A DNA stretch of 12,060 bases from Oscillospiraceae bacterium (GTDB lineage: Bacteria > Bacillota_A > Clostridia > Saccharofermentanales > Saccharofermentanaceae), in contig CADAXO010000043.1 of the NCBI GenBank assembly GCA_902791885.1, forward strand, positions 1 to 12,060. Reading direction: 5' to 3'. Shown here piece after piece: positions 1 to 7,362 of this stretch. Each line of letters starts with the position of its first letter. The stretch's first letter is position 1. A program made the position numbers and the translations under genes. The notes under the pieces are model-generated. The model had not been told where the DNA came from, did no database searches, and saw nothing but the letters and a program-made list of their open reading frames with translations.

Positions 1-1979
1 ATGCCCTCATCGGGAACCTTATGAGATGCCTTGCTCTTGGCCTGCTTAGCCTGCTGCTTCTCGGGAGTCTGAGGCGTCTTGATGACATCGCCCTTTCCGA
101 GGTCCTCAGGCATCTTATCGGGCATGTAATAAACGATCTGTCCGTCGGATGCCGTACGGTATCCCATAGCAAGTCTCTCGGACTCGCTCAACGTCTTGAT
201 GTACTCATCACGAAGTCTTCCGAATACCTTGCCGACCTGGATCGATCCGTAACCTATGGCGGCATAAAGATCGTCCACGGTATTGCACGAGAATTTATCC
301 AGAACGATCTTGATGTTATCGACGATCATGAGCTGGTTAGTGGTAAAACCGTTCTTCTCTATCTCTCTTTCAAGTCTCGACTTACCGACCTCGATATTCT
401 CGTCACGGTCCAGCTTCTTGAACCAGGCGTTGATCTTCGATCTTGCAGATGCGGTCTTTACGATCTTGACCCAGTCTCTTGAAGGGCCCTTGATCTTATC
501 GGATGACATGATCTCGACTTCTTCACCGGACTTCAATACATAGGACAAAGGAACGATCCTTCCGTTGACCTTCGCGCCGTGCATATGATTTCCGATACCG
601 CTGTGGATCGCATATGCAAAGTCAATGGGACATGATCCCGCAGGAAGTCTTACGATCTTGCCCTTGGGAGTAAAGACGAACACTTCGTTCGGAACGATAT
701 TGTTCTTGAGAAGCTCCATGAAGTCTTTAGGGTCGTCGGAGTCGCGCTGTGCGTCGAGGAACTGCCTTACCCACTTGATCTTCTCATCATAGATATCTTC
801 CTTGAAAGCCTTGGAATTACCGGCTTCCTTATAGTGCCAGTGTGCGGCGATTCCGTACTCGGCCTCGATATGCATGCTGTATGTTCTTATCTGAACTTCG
901 AACGTGGTCTCGCCGAAGGTCTTTCCTCCGGGACGCTTGACCGTCGTATGCAAAGACTGATATCCGTTCTCCTTCGGGTTCGCAATGTAATCCTTGAATC
1001 TTCCCGGAAGCGGAACGAACATCGAGTGTACGATTCCCAATGCGCGGTAGCAGTCCGAGATAGACTCGACTACGATCCTGCATGCGAACATATCGTAGAT
1101 GTGATTGATATCGTTATGCTTGTTGTCGTGGAGCTTCTTGTAAATGCTGTAGAAGTGCTTGGGTCTTCCGTCAACATCGTAGTGCTCCATACCGTCATCC
1201 TTGAGCTTATCGGAGATCTCAGATACTACGTGTGCCATAAAAGCTTCGCGCTCGGATCTTTTGGAAGAGATAAGACCTACAAGCTCGTAGTAGCCGTCGT
1301 TATCGAGATATCTTAAGCACAGATCCTCGAGCTCCCACTTGATCTTGAACACGCCGAATTTCTCTGCAAAAGGAGCATAGATGTCGAGCGTCTCACGTGC
1401 CTTTTCGACCTGCTTCTCAGGAGTCTGATACTGCATGGTACGCATGTTGTGAAGGCGGTCTGCAAGCTTTATGAGGATTACTCGCGGGTCACGCGTCATG
1501 GCGATCAGCATCTTACGCGTATTCTCAGCCTGCATCTCCTCCTTGGAATGCGAGGAGATCTCGTTCAGTTTGGTAACGCCCTCGACAAGCAGTGTTATCG
1601 TCGCTCCGAAGAGCTTATTTAAGATTTTCGAGTCAGCGTATGTATCCTCGATAGTATCGTGAAGCAAAGCAGCGGCGAGCGACTCGGCGTCAACCTCGAG
1701 TTCTGCGAGTATCTCGGCAGTCGCAATAGGATGAACTATGTAATAGTCACCGTTCTTTCTTTTCTGATTACGGTGAGCCTTGAAAGCGAAGATGTAAGCG
1801 CGTCTTATGAGGTCCTGCTCCTTGCCTAACACGCCCTCCTCAAGATGGGCGCGCGAAGCATACGAAGTGAACATATCCATGACACCGTCGAACTTCTCCT
1901 GAATATAATCAGGAATATCAGGCACTATATCTTCATCGAGAAGATACTCGCGCTCATCAAATTCGTTTACTTCACCCAT
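1..1979 (-). CDS. rel: Bifunctional (p)ppGpp synthetase/hydrolase Rel (3' end beyond window)
   Basis: Makes the alarmone (p)ppGpp from GTP/GDP and ATP, and degrades it, to run the stringent response. 659 codons are visible. In order: an acidic N-terminal extension; the HD hydrolase domain with H83-P, HDTIED at 107-112 and LADRLHNMRT at 172-181; the synthetase domain with GRPKHFYSIYKK at 271-282, RFKDYIANPKENGYQSLH at 327-344 and EVQIRT at 361-366; a TGS domain at about 433-490; then helical linker. RFKD rather than an acidic EXDD-type motif marks the bifunctional Rel/SpoT class, and the HD residues are intact, so both activities are expected. The zinc-finger/coiled-coil and ACT domains would lie beyond the left edge. 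The ATG at 1979 overlaps the recJ stop by 8 bp (ATGGGTGA), so translation is probably coupled to recJ. The histidine of the HP motif sits roughly 30 residues later than I recall for Bacillus Rel, suggesting an extended N-terminus. Confidence 0.97.
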   Translation of the reverse strand, partial: MGEVNEFDEREYLLDEDIVPDIPDYIQEKFDGVMDMFTSYASRAHLEEGVLGKEQDLIRRAYIFAFKAHRNQKRKNGDYYIVHPIATAEILAELEVDAESLAAALLHDTIEDTYADSKILNKLFGATITLLVEGVTKLNEISSHSKEEMQAENTRKMLIAMTRDPRVILIKLADRLHNMRTMQYQTPEKQVEKARETLDIYAPFAEKFGVFKIKWELEDLCLRYLDNDGYYELVGLISSKRSEREAFMAHVVSEISDKLKDDGMEHYDVDGRPKHFYSIYKKLHDNKHNDINHIYDMFACRIVVESISDCYRALGIVHSMFVPLPGRFKDYIANPKENGYQSLHTTVKRPGGKTFGETTFEVQIRTYSMHIEAEYGIAAHWHYKEAGNSKAFKEDIYDEKIKWVRQFLDAQRDSDDPKDFMELLKNNIVPNEVFVFTPKGKIVRLPAGSCPIDFAYAIHSGIGNHMHGAKVNGRIVPLSYVLKSGEEVEIMSSDKIKGPSRDWVKIVKTASARSKINAWFKKLDRDENIEVGKSRLEREIEKNGFTTNQLMIVDNIKIVLDKFSCNTVDDLYAAIGYGSIQVGKVFGRLRDEYIKTLSESERLAMGYRTASDGQIVYYMPDKMPEDLGKGDVIKTPQTPEKQQAKQAKSKASHKVPDEG

Positions 1980-4104
1980 TCTCCAGTAGCCTCATATATA
2001 CTTTAGACTGCTTAAGGCTTATGCTGCCCTCCGTTTTAAGGAATCTGATGCAGACCCTTAAAGAAGATAATACACCAAGTTTGACCAGATTTGCTTCCGA
2101 GAATACTTCAAGACACCTCGAGACCTTGAAAGGAGTGAGCTGAACACCCGATTCTGCGGTAATGAGGCGCGCAAGAAGCGTCACATCCGCATACGAGGTC
2201 TCCCCCTTGCACTCGTTCTTGGCCATCTGGTAGCAGGCAAGATACTCCACTTTCGATGGGATAAGGCCTTCAGAAAGCGTTGTCTTCGCAAGCTTCGCGA
2301 TCTGTGAAAGCTCCATGCCGCTCCTGTAAAGGTCCTCCGCGATCTCGGGCTTCTCCCACAGGAAACCGGAGCCTCCCCGAAGCTTAATATCCTCAAGGTA
2401 AAGGCTTATCGAGGTCTTGCCCTTGAATGTATACTCGTTGACTGTATATGCGATGTCGATGATGTCGCCGGGCCTTAATATCTTGGTATAGATGCCCATG
2501 CCGAAGCCCACGGCAGACAATGTCTCGGTCGAATCCCCGTCAGCACGCGCGAGGTCAAGCCTTATGTGCGCACCTTCCGTCATGTCGTTTACATTGACTA
2601 CAACAAGCTTATCCGTCTCGAAAACCGGCTTTCTGTTGCCGATACCGTACGGCTTGAAGCTGTTGATCTTCTCGTATGTATCGAAGTTGATGATATCGAA
2701 ATTAAGTTTCGCGGTGATCTCAAGCACCTCTTCCTCATCGGAAGCGCAGGGATTATTGGCAGCGTCATCCTCGAGAGCCTTCATGAAAGGCAGAAGGTCC
2801 GTCTTCTTCAAGGTTACGCCCGCGGCCTTCTTGTGTCCGCCGTAATTTACAAGCTTGTCGCTCACTCTTCCTAACGCAGCGAAAAGATCATACTCGCCGT
2901 AAGCTCTGCCTGAGCCCTTGATGTTCGAAGGGTCAATGGAGTCTGTTGTAAACACGATAGCCGATCTTCTGAATGTGGCCGCAAGCCTGCCCGCGACGAT
3001 ACCCAGTACGCCCTGATGCCAATTGGATGCATATGCGACGATCGGGCCCTTGGTATTTGCAAGGCTCCACTCATCGGGGCGGCGCTCATCCTCGATCTGC
3101 TTAACCGCCTCTTCGTAGACGCCCGCCTCGATCTGTTTACGCTCGTCGTTCTGGCGTCCGAGTTCTTCTGCGGCGGCATATGCCTTATCCACATCATCCT
3201 CTAAGAAGAGCTCGAGTGACTTCGAAGAATCGTAAAGTCTTCCTGCGGCATTAACTCTCGGTACGAAGTTAAATGAGATAAACGTCTCATCGAACTTTCT
3301 GGAACCCTTCTCAAGCAGGATCTCGTTCATCACGCGGATGCCGGGATTCGCCGGATTCTTCATGCTTATGAACGCCTTCTTGATGATAGTTCTGTTCTCA
3401 TCTACCACACCTACAAGGTCCGCTATAGTCGCGATACCTGCAAGCTCTATCGCCTGACGCCATACGTCACGCTTAACAGGATATCTTCTGTCAGTGCCCA
3501 TTGCCTGAACTATCTTAAGAGCAACGCCTGCACCGCACAGATCCTGGAACGGATATGTATTATCCTGTCTCTTCGCACAGATGACGGCATCAGCGTCCGG
3601 AAGGACTTCCTGAACGTTATGGTGATCGGAGACGATGACCTTGATCCCGCGGCTTCTCAAGTCAGCGACCGTATCTATATTCGTGATTCCGCAATCGACC
3701 GTAATTACAAGTGCAGGATTCTGCTTAAGAACATCCTCGAAGATATTCTTCGTAAGGCCGTAACCGTGCTCTTCCCTGTTCGGAACAATATACGAGACAT
3801 CGCAGCCGTGGCTTCTGAAATACCTTACGAGTATCGACGTAGCCGTGACGCCGTCGCAGTCGTAATCTCCGTAGACTAAGATCTTCTTATGATCCTTAAT
3901 GGTCTCGCAGATAATATCCACGGCTTTCTTCATGTCGTTAAAAAGGAATGGGTCGTATAACTCCGCTCCCTGCTCGGTAAGAAAATCCTCACGTTTCTGA
4001 GGCGTATCGATCCCGTGTTTCTTTAAAAGTACCTCAAAGAGGGCATCCGTGCTCGAGAATTCCTCCTCGACCGCGCAATGCCACTTCTGTGACATAAGCA
4101 ACAT
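1972..4104 (-). CDS. recJ: Single-stranded-DNA-specific exonuclease RecJ
   Basis: 5'-3' single-strand DNA exonuclease of the DHH phosphoesterase family, used in recombination and mismatch or base-excision repair in the cytoplasm. 710 residues, within the range of Gram-positive RecJ proteins, which carry a C-terminal extension. Visible motifs: YGDYDCDG at 78-85, VDCGI at 136-140 and SDHHN at 159-163 (metal-binding DHH core); NAAGR at 285-289; the DHHA1 part with WHQGVLGIVAGRL at 362-374 and GGHKKAAG at 422-429. The rest, from about 460, is an OB-fold-like and C-terminal region. The ATG at 4104 has a weak purine-rich site (GAGAG) about 10 nt upstream; a second ATG three codons in (4095) is possible. 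It lies 98 bp downstream of rpsU beyond a terminator, so it probably has its own promoter. It ends inside the first codons of rel. Many Firmicutes place apt between recJ and rel; here apt is absent. Confidence 0.97.
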   Translation of the reverse strand: MLLMSQKWHCAVEEEFSSTDALFEVLLKKHGIDTPQKREDFLTEQGAELYDPFLFNDMKKAVDIICETIKDHKKILVYGDYDCDGVTATSILVRYFRSHGCDVSYIVPNREEHGYGLTKNIFEDVLKQNPALVITVDCGITNIDTVADLRSRGIKVIVSDHHNVQEVLPDADAVICAKRQDNTYPFQDLCGAGVALKIVQAMGTDRRYPVKRDVWRQAIELAGIATIADLVGVVDENRTIIKKAFISMKNPANPGIRVMNEILLEKGSRKFDETFISFNFVPRVNAAGRLYDSSKSLELFLEDDVDKAYAAAEELGRQNDERKQIEAGVYEEAVKQIEDERRPDEWSLANTKGPIVAYASNWHQGVLGIVAGRLAATFRRSAIVFTTDSIDPSNIKGSGRAYGEYDLFAALGRVSDKLVNYGGHKKAAGVTLKKTDLLPFMKALEDDAANNPCASDEEEVLEITAKLNFDIINFDTYEKINSFKPYGIGNRKPVFETDKLVVVNVNDMTEGAHIRLDLARADGDSTETLSAVGFGMGIYTKILRPGDIIDIAYTVNEYTFKGKTSISLYLEDIKLRGGSGFLWEKPEIAEDLYRSGMELSQIAKLAKTTLSEGLIPSKVEYLACYQMAKNECKGETSYADVTLLARLITAESGVQLTPFKVSRCLEVFSEANLVKLGVLSSLRVCIRFLKTEGSISLKQSKVYMRLLENG

Positions 4105-4135
4105 AATAACTATTCTCTCTTATTTATTTGAGAAC

Positions 4136-4141
4136 ATTGTA
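4136..4141 (-). promoter_or_regulatory. Candidate -10 box for recJ-rel
   Basis: TACAAT on the minus strand, about 32 nt before the recJ ATG, just past the U-tract of the rpsU terminator. The matching -35 region would fall within the terminator hairpin and has a poor sequence, so this is a tentative promoter. It is supported mainly by the need to start transcription after a strong terminator. Confidence 0.3.
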
Positions 4142-4144
4142 GCA

Positions 4145-4176
4145 TAAAAAGACCTCCGGGGAATCCCGAAGGTCTT
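4145..4176 (-). terminator. Rho-independent terminator of rpsU
   Basis: In the minus-strand RNA, AAGACCUUCGGG pairs with CCCGGAGGUCUU over 12 bp with one G-U pair, leaving a four-base loop, and is followed directly by a run of U. It starts 26 nt after the rpsU stop. There is no U-tract on the plus-strand side, so it acts in one direction. Confidence 0.85.
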
Positions 4177-4201
4177 AAAAACTCAAATCTGTGAGAAGTT
4201 A

Positions 4202-4375
4202 TCAATGCTTTCTCTTACGAGCAGCTTCAGACTTCTTCTTACGGCGTACAGAGGGCTTCTCGTAGTGCTCTCTCTTGCGTACTTCAGCAAGAACACCGGA
4301 TCTTGCACAGGAGCGCTTGAAACGACGCAGTGCACTGTCAAGGGACTCGCCTTCCTTAACTCTGATCTCTGACAT
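4202..4375 (-). CDS. rpsU: 30S ribosomal protein S21
   Basis: 57-residue basic protein of the small ribosomal subunit, which helps base-pairing of mRNA with 16S rRNA during initiation. The protein starts [20 protein letters not shown], contains [20 protein letters not shown] and ends in a Lys/Arg-rich tail ([14 protein letters not shown]), the standard layout and length for S21. The ATG at 4375 has a strong GGGGGGAG ribosome site 5-6 nt upstream. It has its own promoter (4420-4448) and a terminator after the stop, so it is largely an independent unit, with possible readthrough from the loaP-like gene upstream because no terminator fits between them. Confidence 0.97.
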   Translation of the reverse strand: MSEIRVKEGESLDSALRRFKRSCARSGVLAEVRKREHYEKPSVRRKKKSEAARKRKH

Positions 4376-4419
4376 CTCTTCTCCCCCCTCTCGTGCGTGG
4401 ATTGTTAAACAACTCGCTT

Positions 4420-4448
4420 ATTATAATCGCTGATACGTAAATCGTCAA
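4420..4448 (-). promoter_or_regulatory. Sigma-A promoter of rpsU
   Basis: On the minus strand, TTGACG (4448-4443), a 17-nt spacer and a perfect TATAAT (4425-4420). The predicted transcription start is near 4413, giving a short leader of about 38 nt before the S21 start. The -35 box begins 7 nt beyond the stop of the loaP-like gene. Confidence 0.85.
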
Positions 4449-4455
4449 ATACAAG

Positions 4456-4962
4456 TTACTTCTTGTACACTATCTCAAGGCCCACCGTCATCTTGGTCTT
4501 CTGCCCGAACATCTCGGTCTCGACCACACACTGCCTCTTGTGCCTGTCGATCTTCCTGATCTTACCCTCAAGTCCGAGAAGCGGACCTTCCGTAACTTTG
4601 ATAGTATCTCCTTCTATGAAACCCACGGACATCTGAGCAACATGCTCGTCGTCGCTTATCCTTCTCATGAACTGCTCTTCGGACTCCGTGAGCGTAAGCA
4701 CATCCGTGCCTACCTTAAGAAGCTTCGTCATGCCCTCCACTTTCTTAAGTTCACCGTGAAGGCGCCCGGGATCAGGCGTTATCAGGAACACATACCCGGG
4801 GAAAAGCACGCATTTCTCGTCTTTCCACACGCCGAAATATTTACGCTGGCGCACGCGCATGGGGATAAAGGTATCCTCGAGCACTTCCGGGTCAATATAC
4901 TTGATGCACGCGTGGCGCATCAACTCTTCCTTGCCCGTAAAAACCTGTATTACACACCACAT
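4456..4962 (-). CDS. loaP: NusG-family transcription antiterminator, LoaP-like
   Basis: 168-residue NusG paralog. The N-terminal NGN domain (about 1-95) starts MWCVIQVFTGKEE and carries FIPMRVRQRKYFGVWKDEK and the LFPGYVF segment (53-59) that faces RNA polymerase. A KOW motif lies near 123-148 (VTEGPLLGLEGKIRKIDRHK). Housekeeping nusG normally sits beside secE and rplK; this gene does not, and the charged RQRKYFGVW segment with LFPGYVF resembles LoaP, the specialised Bacillota paralog known to promote readthrough in antibiotic and polysaccharide operons. LoaP identity is my inference; a plain second NusG is the alternative. No ribosome site is visible before the ATG at 4962 (AATATAAATCC precedes it), which suggests weak or leaderless translation. 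It diverges from the ABC operon and is followed by rpsU; no obvious long target operon is within view. Confidence 0.8.
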   Translation of the reverse strand: MWCVIQVFTGKEELMRHACIKYIDPEVLEDTFIPMRVRQRKYFGVWKDEKCVLFPGYVFLITPDPGRLHGELKKVEGMTKLLKVGTDVLTLTESEEQFMRRISDDEHVAQMSVGFIEGDTIKVTEGPLLGLEGKIRKIDRHKRQCVVETEMFGQKTKMTVGLEIVYKK

Positions 4963-4995
4963 GGATTTATATTAACAGAATGAATAGATTTAAGG

Positions 4996-5019
4996 TACCG
5001 CACAGGGTATAATGCGGTA
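4996..5019. promoter_or_regulatory. Inverted repeat over the ABC operon -10 box (candidate operator)
   Basis: TACCGCA (4996-5002) and TGCGGTA (5013-5019) form a perfect 7-bp inverted repeat with 10 bases between the arms. The TATAAT of the plus-strand promoter (5008-5013) lies between and against the arms. The placement, in a 92-bp divergent region, suits a repressor site acting on the transporter operon and perhaps on loaP. It could instead form an RNA hairpin in a loaP leader. Confidence 0.4.
5008..5013 (+). promoter_or_regulatory. -10 box for the ABC transporter operon
   Basis: Perfect TATAAT 42 nt before the ATG of the binding-protein gene. The -35 candidate at 17-nt spacing (TAGATT, 4985-4990) is weak, so an activator or relief of repression at the surrounding inverted repeat may control it. 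Confidence 0.5.
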
Positions 5020-5054
5020 GATTAAAATTTTTATTAGATTCGAGGAATTCATTA

Positions 5055-6035
5055 ATGAAATTCAAAAAAGCTTTAAGCACCGTGTTGACAATGGCTATTG
5101 CCGCAGCATCTTTCTGCAGCTGTAAAGTCGCATCCGAGGAAGTTGTTTCCGTACGTGTCGGCGCCCTTTCAGGTCCTACTACGATCGGCATCGTAAACCT
5201 CATTAACGATTCGGCTAACGGGCAGCTTGATACCGATTATCAGCTCACAATGGCAACACAGCCCGATGAGATCGCAGCAGCTATTAACGCCGGAGACCTC
5301 GATATCGCGCTTATCCCCGCTAACCTTGCAGCAGTTCTTTATAACAGAACCGAAGGCGGCATCAGGGCAATCGACATCAACACTTACGGCGTTCTTTACT
5401 GCATAAGCAACGATGATTCCATTTCTTCTGTTTCTGACCTTGCAGGAAAGACAGTAATCACTACAGGTCAGGGTGCTACTCCCGAGTATGCTATCAACTA
5501 CCTTCTTGATCAGTACGGAGTGACCGACTGCACATTAGACTTCAAGACTGAAGGCGCAGAAGTAGTCGCTTCACTCCAGGCAGATCCCAACCAGATCGCT
5601 ATCCTTCCCCAGCCTGCCGCAACCGCTGCACTGGCTCAGGTTGAAGGCCTTATCTCCAACTTCTCACTTAATGACGAATGGAATTCCGTATCTCCCGATT
5701 CCGCGTTCGTTACAGGCGTTACGGTCGTAAGAACAGCTTTCCTCGAGGAGCACTCCGATCTGGTCGAGAGATTCCTCGTCGATCATCATAACTCGGTTAT
5801 AAAGAGCGTCGAAGATCTTGAAGGAACAGCTCAGCTCGTAGTAGATCAGGGCATCATCGGCGCAGTACCCGTTGCACAGAGAGCTATCCCTCTTTGCAAC
5901 ATCGCTTGCGTTACCGGAGCAGACATGAAGAATGATCTTTCCGCTTACCTGCAGACTTTGTTCGATGCCAATCCCCAGTCCATAGGAGGAGCACTCCCGG
6001 GCGACGACTTCTATTGGATCAATTCCGGGAACTGA
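5055..6035 (+). CDS. NitT/TauT-type ABC transporter substrate-binding lipoprotein
   Basis: 326-residue extracytoplasmic binding protein of an ABC importer. A lysine-rich start and hydrophobic segment (6-20) end at a Cys-containing lipobox-like FCSC, with Cys23 the likely lipidated residue, so it should be anchored to the outer face of the membrane. The mature part (VRVGALSGPTTIGIVNLI) and segments such as GDLDIALIPANLAAVLYN, GKTVITTGQGATPEYAINY and AILPQPAATAAL follow the periplasmic-binding-protein-like fold of NMT1/ThiY/TauA relatives. The C-terminal QSIGGALPGDDFYW resembles a common but uncharacterised clostridial group. The substrate is unknown; nitrate, sulfonate and thiamine-precursor uptake occur in the wider family, but no riboswitch or pathway gene here points to any of them. 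The ATG at 5055 has GAGGA 8 nt upstream. First gene of a three-gene operon. Confidence 0.88.
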   Translation: MKFKKALSTVLTMAIAAASFCSCKVASEEVVSVRVGALSGPTTIGIVNLINDSANGQLDTDYQLTMATQPDEIAAAINAGDLDIALIPANLAAVLYNRTEGGIRAIDINTYGVLYCISNDDSISSVSDLAGKTVITTGQGATPEYAINYLLDQYGVTDCTLDFKTEGAEVVASLQADPNQIAILPQPAATAALAQVEGLISNFSLNDEWNSVSPDSAFVTGVTVVRTAFLEEHSDLVERFLVDHHNSVIKSVEDLEGTAQLVVDQGIIGAVPVAQRAIPLCNIACVTGADMKNDLSAYLQTLFDANPQSIGGALPGDDFYWINSGN

Positions 6036-6040
6036 TAACC

Positions 6041-6778
6041 TTGAGAAACCGCACAGTCCGCAAGTTTCTGATCGTAGTTTTCTGGCTTGCACTGTGGCAG
6101 GTTGCTTCAATTATCGTAGATAACAAGATCTTACTGGCAGGGCCTTATGAGGCCCTGCTTTCTTTATTTACACTAGCGAAGACCGGCGACTTCTGGCTGT
6201 CAATCGTTTATACGCTTCTTAAGATCACCGGCGGCTTCATTACCGGTCTTATTCTAGGTATATTGTTCGCGTGTTTATCCTACCGATTCAGTTTGTTCCG
6301 CGAATTCATTACTCCGCCCGTCTCGGTCATCAAATCGATCCCGGTAGCAAGCTTCGTGATCCTTGTAATCATCTGGGCAGGAGCATCATCATTATCGGTG
6401 ATCATAAGTGCCCTCGTGGTCTTCCCGCTTATATATCTGAATGTTCTTTCAGGCCTTGATTCGACCGACCGTAAACTCATTGAGACCGGCAGTCTTTTCC
6501 GTATGAGATTCATAGACAAGGCAAGGTATATCTATCTGCCGTCTGTGGTCCCTCATCTTAAAAGTGCAGTATCCATGGGCTGCGGCATGGCGTTCAAAAG
6601 CGGTATCGCTGCCGAAGTAATCGGACGTCCTCTCCAATCACTCGGCGCGGGTATCTACTTATCCAAGATCTCGCTCGCGACGGGAGATCTTTTCGCCTGG
6701 ACATTCTGCGCGGTCGTCCTTTCTTACCTGTTCGAGAAAGTCATGTCATTTATAATCAGGAGGATTTTGTCCGAATGA
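6041..6778 (+). CDS. ABC transporter permease, NitT/TauT family
   Basis: Inner-membrane channel subunit of the importer, about 245 residues and six predicted helices, beginning FLIVVFWLALWQVASIIV. Further hydrophobic stretches are VYTLLKITGGFITGLILGIL, VASFVILVIIWAG, LSVIISALVVFPLIYLNVL and LFAWTFCAVVLSYLF. The cytoplasmic coupling loop is the MGCGMAFKSGIAAEVIG region, as in BPD-type permeases. No ATG fits the N-terminus. I choose the TTG at 6041, five nt after the stop of the binding-protein gene, because GGGA lies 10 nt before it and the protein then begins like its relatives; a TTG at 6014 inside the previous gene is an alternative but has no well-placed ribosome site. The end overlaps the ATPase start by 4 bp (ATGA), implying coupled translation. 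Confidence 0.88.
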   Translation: MRNRTVRKFLIVVFWLALWQVASIIVDNKILLAGPYEALLSLFTLAKTGDFWLSIVYTLLKITGGFITGLILGILFACLSYRFSLFREFITPPVSVIKSIPVASFVILVIIWAGASSLSVIISALVVFPLIYLNVLSGLDSTDRKLIETGSLFRMRFIDKARYIYLPSVVPHLKSAVSMGCGMAFKSGIAAEVIGRPLQSLGAGIYLSKISLATGDLFAWTFCAVVLSYLFEKVMSFIIRRILSE

Positions 6779-7350
6779 AGATAATCCTTGAGAACATCAG
6801 TAAATCATATGACGGCAGGAAAGTCCTTGATGATCTTTCATATACTTTCGAACCCGGCAAGCCGGTTGTGATCGAAGGCGAATCAGGCATCGGCAAGACT
6901 ACGCTTCTTCGTATCATCGAAGGTCTCGAGACTCCGGATTCGGGCAATGTGATTTTCGAGGGAAGTTCGCGTGAGAAATGCCGCTTCGCACCCGTGTTCC
7001 AGGAGACAAGACTGATCGAAAGCCTTAACGCAGTCGGCAACGTGAAGCTTATAGACAGAAGCCTTTCGGCGGAGCACATCGAAAAGGAACTTTCCGCCCT
7101 TATCCCCGCGGAGGAACTTCACAAGAAAGTGCGCGACCTGTCGGGAGGAACAGCACGCCGTGTCGAGATAGTGCGCGCAATACTCGCCCCATCCGACGTC
7201 CTCATCATGGACGAGCCTTTAACGGGGCTCGACGACGACAATGCAGCCAAAGTCACAGACTACATCCTGAACAACATCGGCGACAGGATATTTATCGCTT
7301 CATCGCATAATAAAAGGCTGTGTACGGGACACAGCCTTGTGTTGCAATAA
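6775..7350 (+). CDS. ABC transporter ATP-binding protein
   Basis: 191-residue ATPase that powers the importer. Walker A is GESGIGKT (35-42), the Q-loop Gln is Q76, the signature is LSGGT (122-126), Walker B is VLIMDEP (142-148), followed by the D-loop GLD (151-153) and the switch His H178 (SSHN). All catalytic elements are present. The protein is shorter than most NitT/TauT ATPases, which usually run to about 250 residues; it stops soon after the H-loop and lacks the usual C-terminal tail. The ATG overlaps the permease stop. The last codons (RLCTGHSLVLQ) are encoded by a perfect DNA hairpin that also serves as the terminator of the convergent gene, which may constrain this end. Confidence 0.9.
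   Translation: MKIILENISKSYDGRKVLDDLSYTFEPGKPVVIEGESGIGKTTLLRIIEGLETPDSGNVIFEGSSREKCRFAPVFQETRLIESLNAVGNVKLIDRSLSAEHIEKELSALIPAEELHKKVRDLSGGTARRVEIVRAILAPSDVLIMDEPLTGLDDDNAAKVTDYILNNIGDRIFIASSHNKRLCTGHSLVLQ
7305..7338 (-). terminator. Terminator of the zinc-ribbon gene, inside the ATPase coding end
   Basis: AAGGCTGTGT (7314-7323) and ACACAGCCTT (7329-7338) pair perfectly over 10 bp with a 5-base loop. In the minus direction the stem is followed by TTTTATT, a good U-tract, 25 nt after the stop of the 7363-7833 gene. On the plus side the following sequence (GTGTTGC) is poor in T, so it would end the ABC transcript only weakly. Confidence 0.8.
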
Positions 7351-7362
7351 TGTAAGGAAGAA

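Noticed and set aside
829..1316. Open frames on both strands inside rel
   Set aside because: They overlap the conserved rel reading frame, have no family resemblance and show typical out-of-frame composition.
2492..2874. Plus-strand frames inside recJ
   Set aside because: Shadows of recJ; no ribosome site or recognisable domain.
4963..5054. TPP or other riboswitch before the ABC operon
   Set aside because: The 92-bp gap, with the likely start near 5020, leaves too short a leader, and no CUGAGA-type conserved core is visible.
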